Of a stretch of DNA of 64,000 nucleotides, positions 23,739 through 32,802 are shown piece by piece. The notes beneath the pieces are model-generated. The model was not told the DNA's origin and did not search any database. It saw only the letters and a list, made by a program, of their open reading frames with translations. A program made the position numbers and the translations under genes. The number at the start of each line of letters is the position of its first letter. Position 1 is the stretch's first letter. This DNA is from Fibrisoma limi BUZ 3 (GTDB lineage Bacteria; Bacteroidota; Bacteroidia; Cytophagales; Spirosomataceae), in NCBI RefSeq assembly GCF_000296815.2, contig NZ_CAIT01000006.1, positions 1,928,777-1,992,776 of the forward strand, in the 5' to 3' direction.

Positions 23739-26018
23739 ATGGAAGCACAAACCGTGGTTCGACCGGCCGGAAAAGCTGGCAACCGACATATAGTTAAGAA
23801 AACCTTCCCGGTATTAGAAATGAGTTGCGCAGCCTGTGCTGTCAGTGTGGAATCCATGCTGAAAACAGCCGCCGGGGTACGCGACGCAGGCGTAAACTAC
23901 GCGAATCAATCGGCCTGGGTTGAATACGACGATACGGCGACAAACCCCGAGGCTCTGCGCCAGACGGTGCAGTCCATCGGCTACGATTTAGTTATTGAAG
24001 ACGAAGAAGAGGCCCGTCGGCAGCAGGAAGAAGCCCAGCAACGGCGCTACGTAGCCTTGAAACGGCAAACCATCGGTGCGTCCGTGCTGGCTGCGCTGGT
24101 CGTGATTCTGGGCATGTTCGTTATGGAGCTGCCCGGCGTAAATCATACCCTGATTCGCTGGGGCTCTCTGATTTTGACGGCCCCGGTAGTGTTCGGTTTT
24201 GGTCGGCAGTTCTTCGTTAACGCGTTCAAACAGGCGCGTCACGGCAAAGCCAACATGGATACGCTGGTGGCCTTGTCGACTGGCATTGCCTTTATCTTCA
24301 GCGCCTTCAATACAATTTACCCCGAATACTGGACAAGTCGCGGACTTGCGCCTGATATGTATTTTGAAGCCGCGGCCGTCATTATTGCTTTTATTTCGCT
24401 TGGTAAGCTGCTGGAAGAACGCGCTAAGTCGAATACGTCGTCGGCTATTAAAAAGCTGATGGGTCTGCAACCCAAAACGGTGCGCGTTCTGGTTGATGGC
24501 GCCGAGCAGGACATTCACATAGCGCAGGTAACTGTTGGACAAACCATCATCGTCCGGCCGGGCGAACGCATTCCCGTCGACGGTCGCGTGACTAACGGCC
24601 AGTCGTTCGTGGACGAAAGCATGATCAGCGGGGAGCCGGTACCGGTCGAGAAGAAAGCCGGAGATCGGGTCTTTGCCGGAACGGTGAACCAGAAAGGTAG
24701 TTTCCAGTTCATAGCCGAGCAGGTTGGTGGTAACACGATCCTGGCCCAGATTATCCGCATGGTGCAGGAAGCGCAGGGTAGCAAAGCACCGGTGCAGAAG
24801 CTGGTCGACAAAATTGCGGGCATCTTTGTACCGATTGTGCTTGGCATTGCGCTGCTTAGCTTAGTGGCCTGGGTAGCAGCAGGGGGAGACAATGCCTTTA
24901 CACAAGGGTTGTTAGCCGCCGTTACGGTCCTGGTCATTGCCTGCCCGTGTGCGCTGGGCCTGGCAACACCAACCGCCATTATGGTTGGTGTTGGTAAGGG
25001 AGCTGAGAACAACATCCTCATCAAAGACGCCGAAAGCCTGGAGCTTGGTCAGCGCGTAACGGCCGTCGTTTTGGATAAAACCGGGACGATTACCGAAGGC
25101 AAACCCGACGTAACGGACTGGTCCTGGACAATCGAGCCAACTCAACAGAGAACGTACCAATCCGTGCTGTTGTCGATGGAAGCGAAATCGGAGCACCCAC
25201 TGGCCGAAGCCGTTGTGCGAGCGCTGTCTGAGCAGACTGTCGAACGGATTGCGATGAGCAATTTCGACAGCCTGACCGGTCAGGGCATTACGGCCGAGCG
25301 CGATGGCGAACGGTTCTGGGTTGGTAACCGGGGCTTGGTTGAGCAACGTGGACTGCAACTTCCGGACGTAGTGAAGGACCTCACCAATCAATGGCAGCAG
25401 GAAGCCAAAACGGTTATTTATTTCGCCAACCAAACGAAGGTGCTGGCCGCTCTGGCCATCGCTGACCGAGTGAAAGAAACCTCCCGGCAAGCCGTAGCCG
25501 ACCTGCAACGACAAGGCATTACGGTGTACATGCTCACAGGCGATAATGCAGCAACGGCGCAGGCTGTGGCTCAGCAAGTCGGGGTTGACAACGTTCGGGC
25601 AGAGGTTCTACCGGCCGACAAAGCCGCCTTCGTGAAAGACTTACAAGACAAAGGGCAGATCGTAGCGATGGTCGGCGACGGTATCAACGACTCGCAGGCA
25701 CTGGCTCAGGCCGACGTCAGCATTGCGATGGGTAAAGGCTCCGACATTGCCATGGACGTAGCGAAGATGACACTCATTACGTCCGACCTGAATCTGGTAC
25801 CGAAAGCGTTGAAACTATCGCGCCAGACGGTACGTACCATTCGGCAGAACCTATTCTGGGCGTTTATTTACAACCTGATTGGTATTCCGATTGCGGCCGG
25901 GGTGTTGTATCCAATTTTCGGTTTTCAATTGAACCCCATGATCGCTGGGGCCGCGATGGCACTGAGTTCCGTATCGGTTGTGAGTAACAGCTTGCGACTG
26001 AGAACTTTCAAACTGTAG
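23739..26018 (+). CDS. copA: Copper-exporting P1B-type ATPase
   Basis: Inner-membrane ATPase of 759 aa that pumps Cu(I) out of the cytoplasm. One N-terminal heavy-metal domain is present (C30 and C33 in MSCAACAV). Eight transmembrane helices are interrupted by the actuator loop ([18 protein letters not shown], about 288) and the nucleotide/phosphorylation domains. The ion-binding CPC motif is in [13 protein letters not shown] (about 400). The phosphorylated Asp is in DKTGTITEG (about 446), followed by HPLAEAVV and [20 protein letters not shown] (about 645). The C-terminal NSLRLR is typical of CopA. A GTAAGGG sequence precedes the ATG. The copZ-like chaperone gene follows 33 bp downstream and a terminator at 26286 closes the operon. 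An 18-bp palindrome at the promoter suggests repression or induction by metal. Confidence 0.95.
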   Translation: MEAQTVVRPAGKAGNRHIVKKTFPVLEMSCAACAVSVESMLKTAAGVRDAGVNYANQSAWVEYDDTATNPEALRQTVQSIGYDLVIEDEEEARRQQEEAQQRRYVALKRQTIGASVLAALVVILGMFVMELPGVNHTLIRWGSLILTAPVVFGFGRQFFVNAFKQARHGKANMDTLVALSTGIAFIFSAFNTIYPEYWTSRGLAPDMYFEAAAVIIAFISLGKLLEERAKSNTSSAIKKLMGLQPKTVRVLVDGAEQDIHIAQVTVGQTIIVRPGERIPVDGRVTNGQSFVDESMISGEPVPVEKKAGDRVFAGTVNQKGSFQFIAEQVGGNTILAQIIRMVQEAQGSKAPVQKLVDKIAGIFVPIVLGIALLSLVAWVAAGGDNAFTQGLLAAVTVLVIACPCALGLATPTAIMVGVGKGAENNILIKDAESLELGQRVTAVVLDKTGTITEGKPDVTDWSWTIEPTQQRTYQSVLLSMEAKSEHPLAEAVVRALSEQTVERIAMSNFDSLTGQGITAERDGERFWVGNRGLVEQRGLQLPDVVKDLTNQWQQEAKTVIYFANQTKVLAALAIADRVKETSRQAVADLQRQGITVYMLTGDNAATAQAVAQQVGVDNVRAEVLPADKAAFVKDLQDKGQIVAMVGDGINDSQALAQADVSIAMGKGSDIAMDVAKMTLITSDLNLVPKALKLSRQTVRTIRQNLFWAFIYNLIGIPIAAGVLYPIFGFQLNPMIAGAAMALSSVSVVSNSLRLRTFKL

Positions 26019-26051
26019 TTAAGTCAAAATCAGAATCAACAATACAACCTC

Positions 26052-26264
26052 ATGGAAACGCTGAAATTCAAAACCAACATAAAATGCGGCAACTGTGTCG
26101 CTGCCGTTACGCCCCACCTCAACGCTGTAGAGGGCATCGAGAAATGGGAAGTTGACCTGAAAGATCCCAACCGGACGCTGACGGTCGAAACCGAAGGTGC
26201 CGACGCTGGTACGGTAAAAAAAGCCGTAGAAACAGCGGGTTATAAAGCTGAGCCAGTGGCGTAA
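26052..26264 (+). CDS. copZ: CopZ-like copper chaperone (HMA domain)
   Basis: A single heavy-metal-associated domain of 70 aa with the metal-binding pair C12 and C15 (IKCGNCVAAV) and the usual beta-alpha-beta-beta-alpha-beta order, ending AVETAGYKAEPV. The conserved Met before the first Cys of CopZ (MxCxxC) is replaced by Lys. That variant is common in Bacteroidota homologues but makes strict copper specificity less certain. It would carry Cu(I) to CopA, whose gene lies 33 bp upstream in the same operon. A terminator follows at 26286. Confidence 0.88.
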   Translation: METLKFKTNIKCGNCVAAVTPHLNAVEGIEKWEVDLKDPNRTLTVETEGADAGTVKKAVETAGYKAEPVA

Positions 26265-26285
26265 TTAATACGTGCCTCAGGATGA

Positions 26286-26317
26286 GCGGTCTGGTTTTGA
26301 AACCAGACCGCTTTTTT
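26286..26317 (+). terminator. Terminator of the copA-copZ operon
   Basis: Arms GCGGTCTGGTTT and AAACCAGACCGC around a 2-nt loop, followed by TTTTTT, 21 bp past the copZ stop codon. Confidence 0.9.
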
Positions 26318-26406
26318 GTATCCAGGGCCCTACTTTATGCGGTAACCGAACAAAGCCCGGTCGATCAGGTTAATTCAGGCAGTGTTTGTACAAGAACGAA
26401 TTATCC

Positions 26407-27927
26407 ATGACTGTTATCGGCGAGTTAATTAAGAAAGCGATTGATGTCTACGGCTCCATTACGTCGGAACCTGACCCGGCGAAGGCCCAGCGCGAGGTGT
26501 TGAAAAACCTGCTGGAAAAAGCCAGACTCACCGCTTTCGGAAAAAAACACAACTTCACCCAGATCCTCAACAGCGACGACATAGTTAAAGCGTTTCAGCA
26601 GGAAGTCCCGGTCCATGACTACGATAAAATGTACGGCGACTGGTGGCATTACCTGCTGGAAGGGCATCAGAACGTTACCTGGCCGGGCGGTCAGCGGTAT
26701 TTTGCCCTGAGCAGCGGCACCACCAGCAACAGCAAATACATCCCCGTGACCGACGATATGCTCGATTCTATTCGCAAGTCGGGTATTCAGCAGGTGATGA
26801 GTCTGAAAAACTTCGATCTGCCCGGCGATTTCTTCGAGAAGCAGATCATGATGCTGGGCAGCAGCGTCAGCCTGATTGAAAAAGACGACCACGAGGAGGG
26901 CGAAATCAGCGGCATCAGCGCGGCAAACCTCCCGACCTGGTTCCGGGGATTCTACAAACCTGGGGTCGACATTGCGTCGATCAAAGACTGGGACGAGCGC
27001 GTACATCGCATCGCGCAGGAAGCCCCGAAATGGGATATCGGCAGCCTCAGCGGCATCCCGTCGTGGATTGAGATGATGCTGAAGGAGGTGATTTCGCACA
27101 ACCGCCTGAATACCATCCACGACATCTGGCCTAACCTTCAGGTCTACACGTCGGGGGGCGTAGCGTTCGAACCGTACCGAAAAAGCTTTGAAGCGCTACT
27201 GGCCAGACCGCTTATCTACATTGATACGTATCTGGCATCGGAAGGCTATCTAGCTACCCAGAAACGGCCCGATACGTCGTCGATGGCCCTGATTCTGGAC
27301 AATGGCATCTTTTTCGAGTTCGTACCCTTCACCAACGAGAACATGGACGAAGATGGGCGGGTGAAACAGGACGCGACGATTCTGTCGCTGGCAGAAGCGC
27401 AGGAGAACGTTGATTACGTACTGCTGATTTCAACCGTTTCGGGTACGTGGCGGTACATGATCGGCGATACGGTCATGATTACTGACAAGCAGCGGTCGGA
27501 GATCAAAATTACCGGCCGGACCAAGCATTTTCTGAACGTAGTGGGCGAACAGTTGTCGGTTCACCAGATGAACCAGGCGATGCAGAAGCTACAGGATCAG
27601 TACGATATTGCGATTGAAGAGTTTGTAGTCGCGGCTGTACGCAAAAACGGCGAATACATCAACAAATGGTTCATCGGCTCCAACCGGCCCATTGATGATC
27701 AGAACGTGGCAGCTTCGCTGGACGGCGAATTGTGCGAACTGAACAAGAACTACAAGGTTGCCCGCACCAAATCGCTGAAGGGCGTGGAAGCCGAAGTGAT
27801 TCCGGTCGAGAAGTTTCACCGCTGGAGTCAAGAATACAAAAAGCTCGGTGGCCAGACCAAGATTCCGCGGGTGATGAAAGAAGAGGATTTTCTGGAATTT
27901 GAGCAGTACATCCACAGCATTGCTTAA
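26407..27927 (+). CDS. GH3-family (auxin-responsive promoter-like) acyl-adenylate enzyme
   Basis: The 506-aa protein belongs to the GH3 family, named for plant hormone-amino acid ligases; the bacterial members are of unknown role. Start at 26407 (MTVIGELIKKAIDVYG); an upstream Met adds 7 residues. Visible motifs are the ATP-binding RYFALSSGTTSNSKYIPVTD (about 98-117), IDTYLASEGYLATQ (about 270-283) and WRYMIGDTVMIT (about 350-361). The C-terminal subdomain has GRTKHFLNVVGEQLSVHQMN. By analogy it would activate a carboxylic acid with ATP and join it to an amine. It is a single gene, ending at the perfect palindromic terminator 27942-27979. Confidence 0.9.
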   Translation: MTVIGELIKKAIDVYGSITSEPDPAKAQREVLKNLLEKARLTAFGKKHNFTQILNSDDIVKAFQQEVPVHDYDKMYGDWWHYLLEGHQNVTWPGGQRYFALSSGTTSNSKYIPVTDDMLDSIRKSGIQQVMSLKNFDLPGDFFEKQIMMLGSSVSLIEKDDHEEGEISGISAANLPTWFRGFYKPGVDIASIKDWDERVHRIAQEAPKWDIGSLSGIPSWIEMMLKEVISHNRLNTIHDIWPNLQVYTSGGVAFEPYRKSFEALLARPLIYIDTYLASEGYLATQKRPDTSSMALILDNGIFFEFVPFTNENMDEDGRVKQDATILSLAEAQENVDYVLLISTVSGTWRYMIGDTVMITDKQRSEIKITGRTKHFLNVVGEQLSVHQMNQAMQKLQDQYDIAIEEFVVAAVRKNGEYINKWFIGSNRPIDDQNVAASLDGELCELNKNYKVARTKSLKGVEAEVIPVEKFHRWSQEYKKLGGQTKIPRVMKEEDFLEFEQYIHSIA

Positions 27928-27941
27928 ATGTCACAGGGATC

Positions 27942-27979
27942 AGCAAAAAGCCCCGCCAGCGCTGGCGGGGCTTTTTGCT
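27942..27979. terminator. Bidirectional terminator, 38-bp perfect palindrome
   Basis: AGCAAAAAGCCCCGCCAGC is followed at once by its exact reverse complement. It lies between the convergent GH3 and Rad52-like genes and overlaps the stop codon of the latter. A and T tracts at the ends serve both directions. Confidence 0.92.
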
Positions 27980-28508
27980 AAACGGCTCTGGCGGCCGGCT
28001 TGGCGTGTTCGGGTTTGAGCACTACCACATCGCGAACAGTGCCGCCCGCGTTGATTTTCTCCACCATCTTGTCCAGCAACGGCGTGGCCCAGTCCGGTAT
28101 GTATTTGTCGGTGGTTTGTACAAAAACCCGCGGAAAATCGTACAGGGTCCGTCCAAGGCCAAACTGCACCGCACAGCGCTTCATGGCGTCGCTGATACCG
28201 CCTTTCACGGGCTCAATGTCCGTTCGGCTCGCTCCGTCGGTCTTACGGACGATCATACCGCTGGGCATGACGACCGAGATCGTGCAGAGGAAGCCGCCTT
28301 CGATTTCCTTGATTTCATTCTGCCAGTTCGACCAGCCGAACTGTTCATCAAATCGCTGCATGACGCAACGGTTGGTGATATACGGCACGACGATGATCTT
28401 CTGGCCGTCTTTGGTCTGGCTTTGCACCCGCCATTCAACTTCCTGTGGTGTCAGTGGGGCGGTGAGTATGGTTAACTCCATTGGGTTGTTGTTTACTGTA
28501 TTTTCCAA
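27978..28508 (-). CDS. Rad52/22-type single-strand annealing protein
   Basis: The 176-aa protein matches the Rad52/Rad22 N-terminal domain: an opening PLTPQEVEWRVQS, the strand IVVPYITNRCVMQRFDEQFG and the family signature VKGGISDAMKRCAVQFGLGR (about 101-120) followed by LYDFPRVFV. Such proteins form rings that anneal complementary single DNA strands. In bacteria they are most often phage-borne recombinases, though Bacteroidota carry chromosomal copies. There is no eukaryotic C-terminal tail. The start may be Met1 at 28508 or Met10 at 28481. mutS lies directly upstream on the same strand with a 22-bp gap, so the two may form a DNA-repair transcript. No other phage gene is nearby. Confidence 0.82.
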   Translation of the reverse strand: MENTVNNNPMELTILTAPLTPQEVEWRVQSQTKDGQKIIVVPYITNRCVMQRFDEQFGWSNWQNEIKEIEGGFLCTISVVMPSGMIVRKTDGASRTDIEPVKGGISDAMKRCAVQFGLGRTLYDFPRVFVQTTDKYIPDWATPLLDKMVEKINAGGTVRDVVVLKPEHAKPAARAV

Positions 28509-28530
28509 TTTGACTGTAGATTAAGATTCA

Positions 28531-31182
28531 TCACTCCACCAGCTTCGCCAGCTCGTTCAACTTCAATAACGCTTCGATTGGTGTCAGGCGGTTCACATCG
28601 ATGGCGCGGAGCTTTTCTTTCAGCGCTTCTGCTTTCGGATCACCGGCCTCAAAAATCTTTAGCGCAATCTCCTGTTCCTGCGAGGGGCCGGCCATGCTGA
28701 TCTTTTCCTTGTTCGCTTCGCGGATGTGCGAGGCTTCCAACTGCTTCAATATCTGCCCCGCCCGGTTAACGACTGAGCCCGGCATTCCGGCCATTTGGGC
28801 AACGTGGATACCGAAGCTGTGCTCGCTACCACCTTCCTGCAACTTGCGCAGGAAGATGACTTTATTACCCATCTCTTTGACGGCTACGTTATAGTTCTTA
28901 ATCCGTGGGTTGTCGTTCGCCAGGTCGTTCAGTTCGTGGTAGTGGGTCGCAAACAGCGTTTTCGGGCGGCAATCGGAGTGATTGTGCAGGTACTCCGTAA
29001 TGGCCCAGGCAATCGATACGCCGTCGTACGTACTCGTTCCCCGGCCAATTTCGTCCATCAGCACCAGGCTTCGTTCGCTGAGGTTGTTCAGGATGCTGGC
29101 CGTTTCGGTCATCTCGACCATGAACGTCGACTCACCCCGCGACAGGTTATCCGAAGCCCCAACCCGTGTAAAAATCTTGTCGACTAACCCGATTTCCGCC
29201 GATGATGCCGGTACGAAGCTCCCTGACTGCGCCATCAGTACGATCAGGGCCGTTTGCCGCAGCAGGGCCGATTTACCCGCCATGTTCGGGCCGGTGATGA
29301 TTACGATTTGCTGCGTTTCATCGTCCAGGTAAACGTCATTTGGAATGTACGGCTCGCCGGGCGGCAGTTGTTGTTCAATCACCGGGTGGCGACCGTCCTT
29401 GATGTTCAGCACCTTACTCTCGGTAATCTCCGGCCGAACGTACCGATTCTTCAGGGCTATATGCGCAAACGACGCCAATACGTCCAGCACCGACAGCACC
29501 CGCGCGTTCTGCTGAATAGCCGCGACATACTCGCCAGCCGCCATAACCATTTCGCTGAACATCCGCGACTCAATGCTGAAAATCTGCTCTTCGGCGTTCA
29601 GGATCTTGTCTTCGTATTCTTTAAGTTCCGGCGTGATGTAGCGCTCAGCATTGACCAGCGTCTGCTTCCGAATCCAGTCGTCGGGGACGCGGTTCTTGTG
29701 CGCGTTCGTCACTTCGAGGTAATAGCCAAAAACCTTGTTATACGCGATCTTGAGCGAGCTGATACCCGTCCGCTGAATCTCGCGGTCCTGCAATTGCAAC
29801 AGGTAGTCTTTGCCCGAATAGGCAATCTTGTGCAGTTCGTCCAGTTCAGGATTCACCCCTGAGCGAATCATATTTCCCTGGTTCGATAGCGTCGGCGGAT
29901 CATCGCGCAGTTCGGCCTCAATACGGTCAATCAGGAAGCTGACAGGGTTCAGTTGGTCGGCGTACTTTTTCAACGAAGGCGATTCCGGCTTCTGCGACAA
30001 GGCCGTTATCAGCAGTTCTTTAATCGGCAATACGTGCTGCAACGATCGCTTCAATTGCAACAGTTCGCGCGGGTTGATCCGCCGAACGGCCACTTTGGAC
30101 ACCAGACGCTCCAGGTCCCCTATTTGCTTGAGGTGGCCAACCATAATTTCCAGCAACTCATCGTCCTGGTGCAGCAGATCAACCATGTTCAGCCGCTCCT
30201 CAATCAGGGCTTTCTCCTTAAGAGGCAGGTTCAGCCATTTCCGTAACAGACGCGCCCCCATCGGCGTAACAGTCTGGTCCAGAATCTGAATCAGTGGAAC
30301 GCCCCCCTCCTGCTGAGCCGCAACGAGTTCGAGGTTACGGATGGTGAACCGGTCGAGCCAGACGTAGCGATCTTCTTCCAGCCGCGTAATGCGCTGGATG
30401 TGTTGCAGGTCTTTGTGCTCGGTCTCGTTGAGGTAATGCAGGATTACCCCGGCCGCAATGATACCGTCGGGCAGACCTTCAATCCCAAAGCCTTTCAGTG
30501 AGGTCGTCTGAAAATGCTGCTTGAGAAAGTTATAGCCGAAGTCGTAGGTGAAGGCCCAATCTTCCAGCGTGTAGGTATGAAACTTGTCGCCGAATAGGCC
30601 GCCGAACTCCGCCCGGTTGCGCTTGCAGTACAGCACCTCCGATGGGTTGAAGCTTTGCAGCAGTTTATCAATGTAGGCCGAGTTGCCCTGCGACGCCAGG
30701 AATTCGCCCGTTGAAATATCTAAGAAAGCGATACCAAACTGATCGTCCGATTTCCCAAAATGAACAGCCGCGAGGTAGTTGTTCCGACGCGTATCCAGTA
30801 CGTTATCGTTGAAGGAAACACCGGGCGTCACTAATTCGGTCACCCCCCGCCGAACGATACCTTTGGCCTGAGCCGGGTCTTCAAGCTGGTCGCAGATAGC
30901 CACGCGTTCGCCCGCCCGGACGAGTTTGGGCAGGTGGGTATCCAGGGCGTGATGCGGAAAACCCGCCAGTTCTTCATTGGCTCCGCCGTTGTTCCGCTTG
31001 GTCAGCGTAATACCCAGAATCTTACTGGCTTTGATGGCGTCCTCGCCGAAGGTTTCGTAAAAATCACCGACGCGGAAGAGCAGCAAAGCGCCGGGATACT
31101 TGGCTTTAACCTGGTTATATTGCCGATTTAAGGGGGTTTCTTTAGCGGGTTTAGTGGGTTTCGTTGCAGTGGCTGTCTTCAC
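28531..31182 (-). CDS. mutS: DNA mismatch repair ATPase MutS
   Basis: Full-length MutS of 883 aa that recognises mispairs and starts repair. A basic tail (1-15) precedes the mismatch-binding domain with the key Phe-x-Glu in GDFYETFG (about 43-50). The connector, lever and clamp domains follow (about 130-560). The ATPase has Walker A GPNMAGKSALLRQTA (about 619-633), Walker B LVLMDEIGRGTSTYDG and the switch ATHYHEL. A C-terminal region of about 90 residues ends NELAKLVE. The Rad52-like gene lies 22 bp downstream. A TAAATTTG -7 element lies 24 bp upstream of the start. Confidence 0.97.
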   Translation of the reverse strand: MKTATATKPTKPAKETPLNRQYNQVKAKYPGALLLFRVGDFYETFGEDAIKASKILGITLTKRNNGGANEELAGFPHHALDTHLPKLVRAGERVAICDQLEDPAQAKGIVRRGVTELVTPGVSFNDNVLDTRRNNYLAAVHFGKSDDQFGIAFLDISTGEFLASQGNSAYIDKLLQSFNPSEVLYCKRNRAEFGGLFGDKFHTYTLEDWAFTYDFGYNFLKQHFQTTSLKGFGIEGLPDGIIAAGVILHYLNETEHKDLQHIQRITRLEEDRYVWLDRFTIRNLELVAAQQEGGVPLIQILDQTVTPMGARLLRKWLNLPLKEKALIEERLNMVDLLHQDDELLEIMVGHLKQIGDLERLVSKVAVRRINPRELLQLKRSLQHVLPIKELLITALSQKPESPSLKKYADQLNPVSFLIDRIEAELRDDPPTLSNQGNMIRSGVNPELDELHKIAYSGKDYLLQLQDREIQRTGISSLKIAYNKVFGYYLEVTNAHKNRVPDDWIRKQTLVNAERYITPELKEYEDKILNAEEQIFSIESRMFSEMVMAAGEYVAAIQQNARVLSVLDVLASFAHIALKNRYVRPEITESKVLNIKDGRHPVIEQQLPPGEPYIPNDVYLDDETQQIVIITGPNMAGKSALLRQTALIVLMAQSGSFVPASSAEIGLVDKIFTRVGASDNLSRGESTFMVEMTETASILNNLSERSLVLMDEIGRGTSTYDGVSIAWAITEYLHNHSDCRPKTLFATHYHELNDLANDNPRIKNYNVAVKEMGNKVIFLRKLQEGGSEHSFGIHVAQMAGMPGSVVNRAGQILKQLEASHIREANKEKISMAGPSQEQEIALKIFEAGDPKAEALKEKLRAIDVNRLTPIEALLKLNELAKLVE

Positions 31183-31205
31183 CGAATGAGTAGTATTAGT
31201 TTAAA

Positions 31206-31213
31206 CAAATTTA
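31206..31213 (-). promoter_or_regulatory. -7 promoter element (TAAATTTG) of mutS
   Basis: Read on the minus strand, TAAATTTG matches TAnnTTTG exactly and ends 24 bp before the mutS ATG. A TTTG about 25 bp further upstream is a possible -33 box at longer than usual spacing. Confidence 0.5.
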
Positions 31214-31266
31214 GCGATTTTTAGCGAGGAATTGACATCAAATTCCGGTTAGTGTTCGTGTTAAAC

Positions 31267-31291
31267 AAAGCCCTGTAAGGGCGACCTGTCA
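31267..31291. repeat. Short palindromic intergenic repeat
   Basis: GCCCT-GTA-AGGGC hairpin within AAAGCCCTGTAAGGGCGACC. It resembles a short intergenic repeat that I recall from Cytophagales genomes, so it may be dispersed; only one copy is in this window. It sits between the divergent mutS and BtuF-like genes. Confidence 0.4.
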
Positions 31292-31310
31292 ATAGTTAAT
31301 AGATCTTCAA

Positions 31311-32117
31311 ATGCTTCCTCAACGTATCATCTCCGTCGTTCCTTCGCAAACCGAACTGCTTTTTGACCTCGGCTTAGACGAAGATATCGTCGGCATTACA
31401 AAGTTCTGCATTCACCCAGTTGACAAGGTCAAGGACAAACCCATCGTTGGCGGTACCAAAACACTGCACATCGAGCGCATTCACGAGTTGCAGCCGGATC
31501 TGATCATTGCCAATAAGGAGGAAAACACCCGCGAGCAGATCGAAGAACTCCAACGGCATTACTCGGTTCACATAACGGATATGAGTACGCTGGCCGACGC
31601 GCTGACAATGATTCGGGAGGTGGGGAGGCTGGTCGGGAGAGAGCTGGAAGCAGACCGGATGGCCCAGCAAATTGCTGCTTCGTTCGGAAAGATTGCCCCC
31701 CAGCCTCCTGAACGGGGAGAAAAGCCGGAAATGCCAGGGTCGGCTCCCCCTTCAGGGGGCTGGGGGGTATCCGTTGCCTACTTCATCTGGCGGAAACCCT
31801 ATATGGTTGCCGGGTGCGATACGTTCATCAACGCTATGCTCGAAGCCGCCGGATTTCAAAACGCATTTGACAATCTGTCTCGCTACCCAGCGATTTCCGA
31901 AACCGATCTGCAAGCCGCCCGACCAGATTGTATTTTCCTGTCATCCGAGCCGTATCCCTTTAAAGACAAACACATCGCGGAGTTGCAAGCCATCTGTCCA
32001 TCGGCGCAGGTGATGTTGGTCGATGGCGAACTGTTTAGCTGGTACGGCAGTCGGTTACTGCAAACGGCCGACTACCTCGAATCATTACGGCAGAATATAC
32101 GGTTAGCAAGCCACTGA
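31311..32117 (+). CDS. BtuF/FecB-like helical-backbone metal-receptor protein without signal peptide
   Basis: The 268-aa protein has the fold of ABC-transporter receptors for cobalamin, haem or siderophores: an N-terminal lobe (RIISVVPSQTELLFDLGL, ITKFCIHP, ELQPDLIIANKEE, about 5-70), a long helix (about 95-130) and a C-terminal lobe (VAYFIWRKPYMVAGCDTFIN, SETDLQAARPDCIFLSSEPY). There is no signal peptide or lipobox and no permease or ATPase beside it, so it may act in the cytoplasm as a cobalamin-binding protein. Residues about 129-152 (PQPPERGEK to PPSGGWG) are encoded by an inverted repeat inserted in frame at the end of the long helix, listed separately. The insert looks tolerated because it falls in a surface turn. 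Confidence 0.82.
   Translation: MLPQRIISVVPSQTELLFDLGLDEDIVGITKFCIHPVDKVKDKPIVGGTKTLHIERIHELQPDLIIANKEENTREQIEELQRHYSVHITDMSTLADALTMIREVGRLVGRELEADRMAQQIAASFGKIAPQPPERGEKPEMPGSAPPSGGWGVSVAYFIWRKPYMVAGCDTFINAMLEAAGFQNAFDNLSRYPAISETDLQAARPDCIFLSSEPYPFKDKHIAELQAICPSAQVMLVDGELFSWYGSRLLQTADYLESLRQNIRLASH
31696..31767. repeat. Palindromic element inserted in frame in the BtuF-like gene
   Basis: The left arm CCCCCCAGCCTCCTGAACGG and the right arm, complementary to CCCCCCAGCCCCCTGAAGGG, flank a short spacer. The element is 72 bp, exactly 24 codons, so the frame is kept. The core is close to the single hairpin at 54019-54049, suggesting one repeat family. Confidence 0.72.
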
Positions 32118-32235
32118 TCCTCAGTGTGACGAAACTTGAACACATTTGAACAGCGCCTGAATAGGTAGTTTGCGACACTTTCTCGACTTTTGAGTCGTCA
32201 ACAGGTTTAATTCCAACCAAACAACACAAAATACC

Positions 32236-32751
32236 ATGAAGAAAGTAGCCTTTATTGCGGTGTTCCTGCTCGCAGCCGTACAGTTGTTCGCTCAGGACGA
32301 TAAGTCAAAACGGCCAAGTCCACCCGCTCAGGAAAAAGAAACCGTCAACGGCAAAACCGTCACGATTGACTACAGCCAGCCGTCCGTAAAAGGTCGTAGC
32401 GTATGGGACCCGAACGGTAAAGTAGCGCCCTACGGTAAGGTGTGGCGGACGGGTGCCAATGAGTCGACGACGATTGAGTTCTCCGACGACGTGAAAATTG
32501 AAGGTAAGTCATTGCCCAAAGGTAAGTATGCACTGTTTACTATTCCGGGCGAAAAAGAATGGACGGTCATCTTCAACAAAACACCGAAGTGGGGGGCGTT
32601 TAGCTACAAGGAAGACGAAGACGTACTGCGGGTGACGGTTCCGGCCAAGAAAGCCAAAGAGTTCATGGAGAAGTTTACCATCGACATTAAACCGCAGGGA
32701 ACCGTCGCCATGATGTGGGCCGATACTGAGGTGGATTTCAAGGTTCAATAG
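32236..32751 (+). CDS. DUF2911 domain protein, secreted
   Basis: The 171-aa protein has a signal peptide (1-20, AVFLLAAVQLFAQ) followed by a DUF2911 domain (about 30-170). The recognisable core is VTIDYSQPSVKGRSVWDP, VWRTGANESTTIEFSDDV, LPKGKYALFTIPG and the W.VIFN strand. This family is widespread in Bacteroidota and has no known reaction; a beta-sandwich fold is predicted. It is a single gene, 118 bp after the BtuF-like gene. The C-terminus FKVQ fits the usual length, so the copy appears intact. Confidence 0.88.
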   Translation: MKKVAFIAVFLLAAVQLFAQDDKSKRPSPPAQEKETVNGKTVTIDYSQPSVKGRSVWDPNGKVAPYGKVWRTGANESTTIEFSDDVKIEGKSLPKGKYALFTIPGEKEWTVIFNKTPKWGAFSYKEDEDVLRVTVPAKKAKEFMEKFTIDIKPQGTVAMMWADTEVDFKVQ

Positions 32752-32802
32752 GTAACGCCGTAGCGAACCAAATTCAGAAAGGGTGTCGTATCTTCGTCCA
32801 TC

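Noticed and set aside
23988-25577. Minus-strand open frames opposite copA
   Set aside because: The plus frame carries every P-type ATPase motif; the opposite frames are by-products of its codon use.
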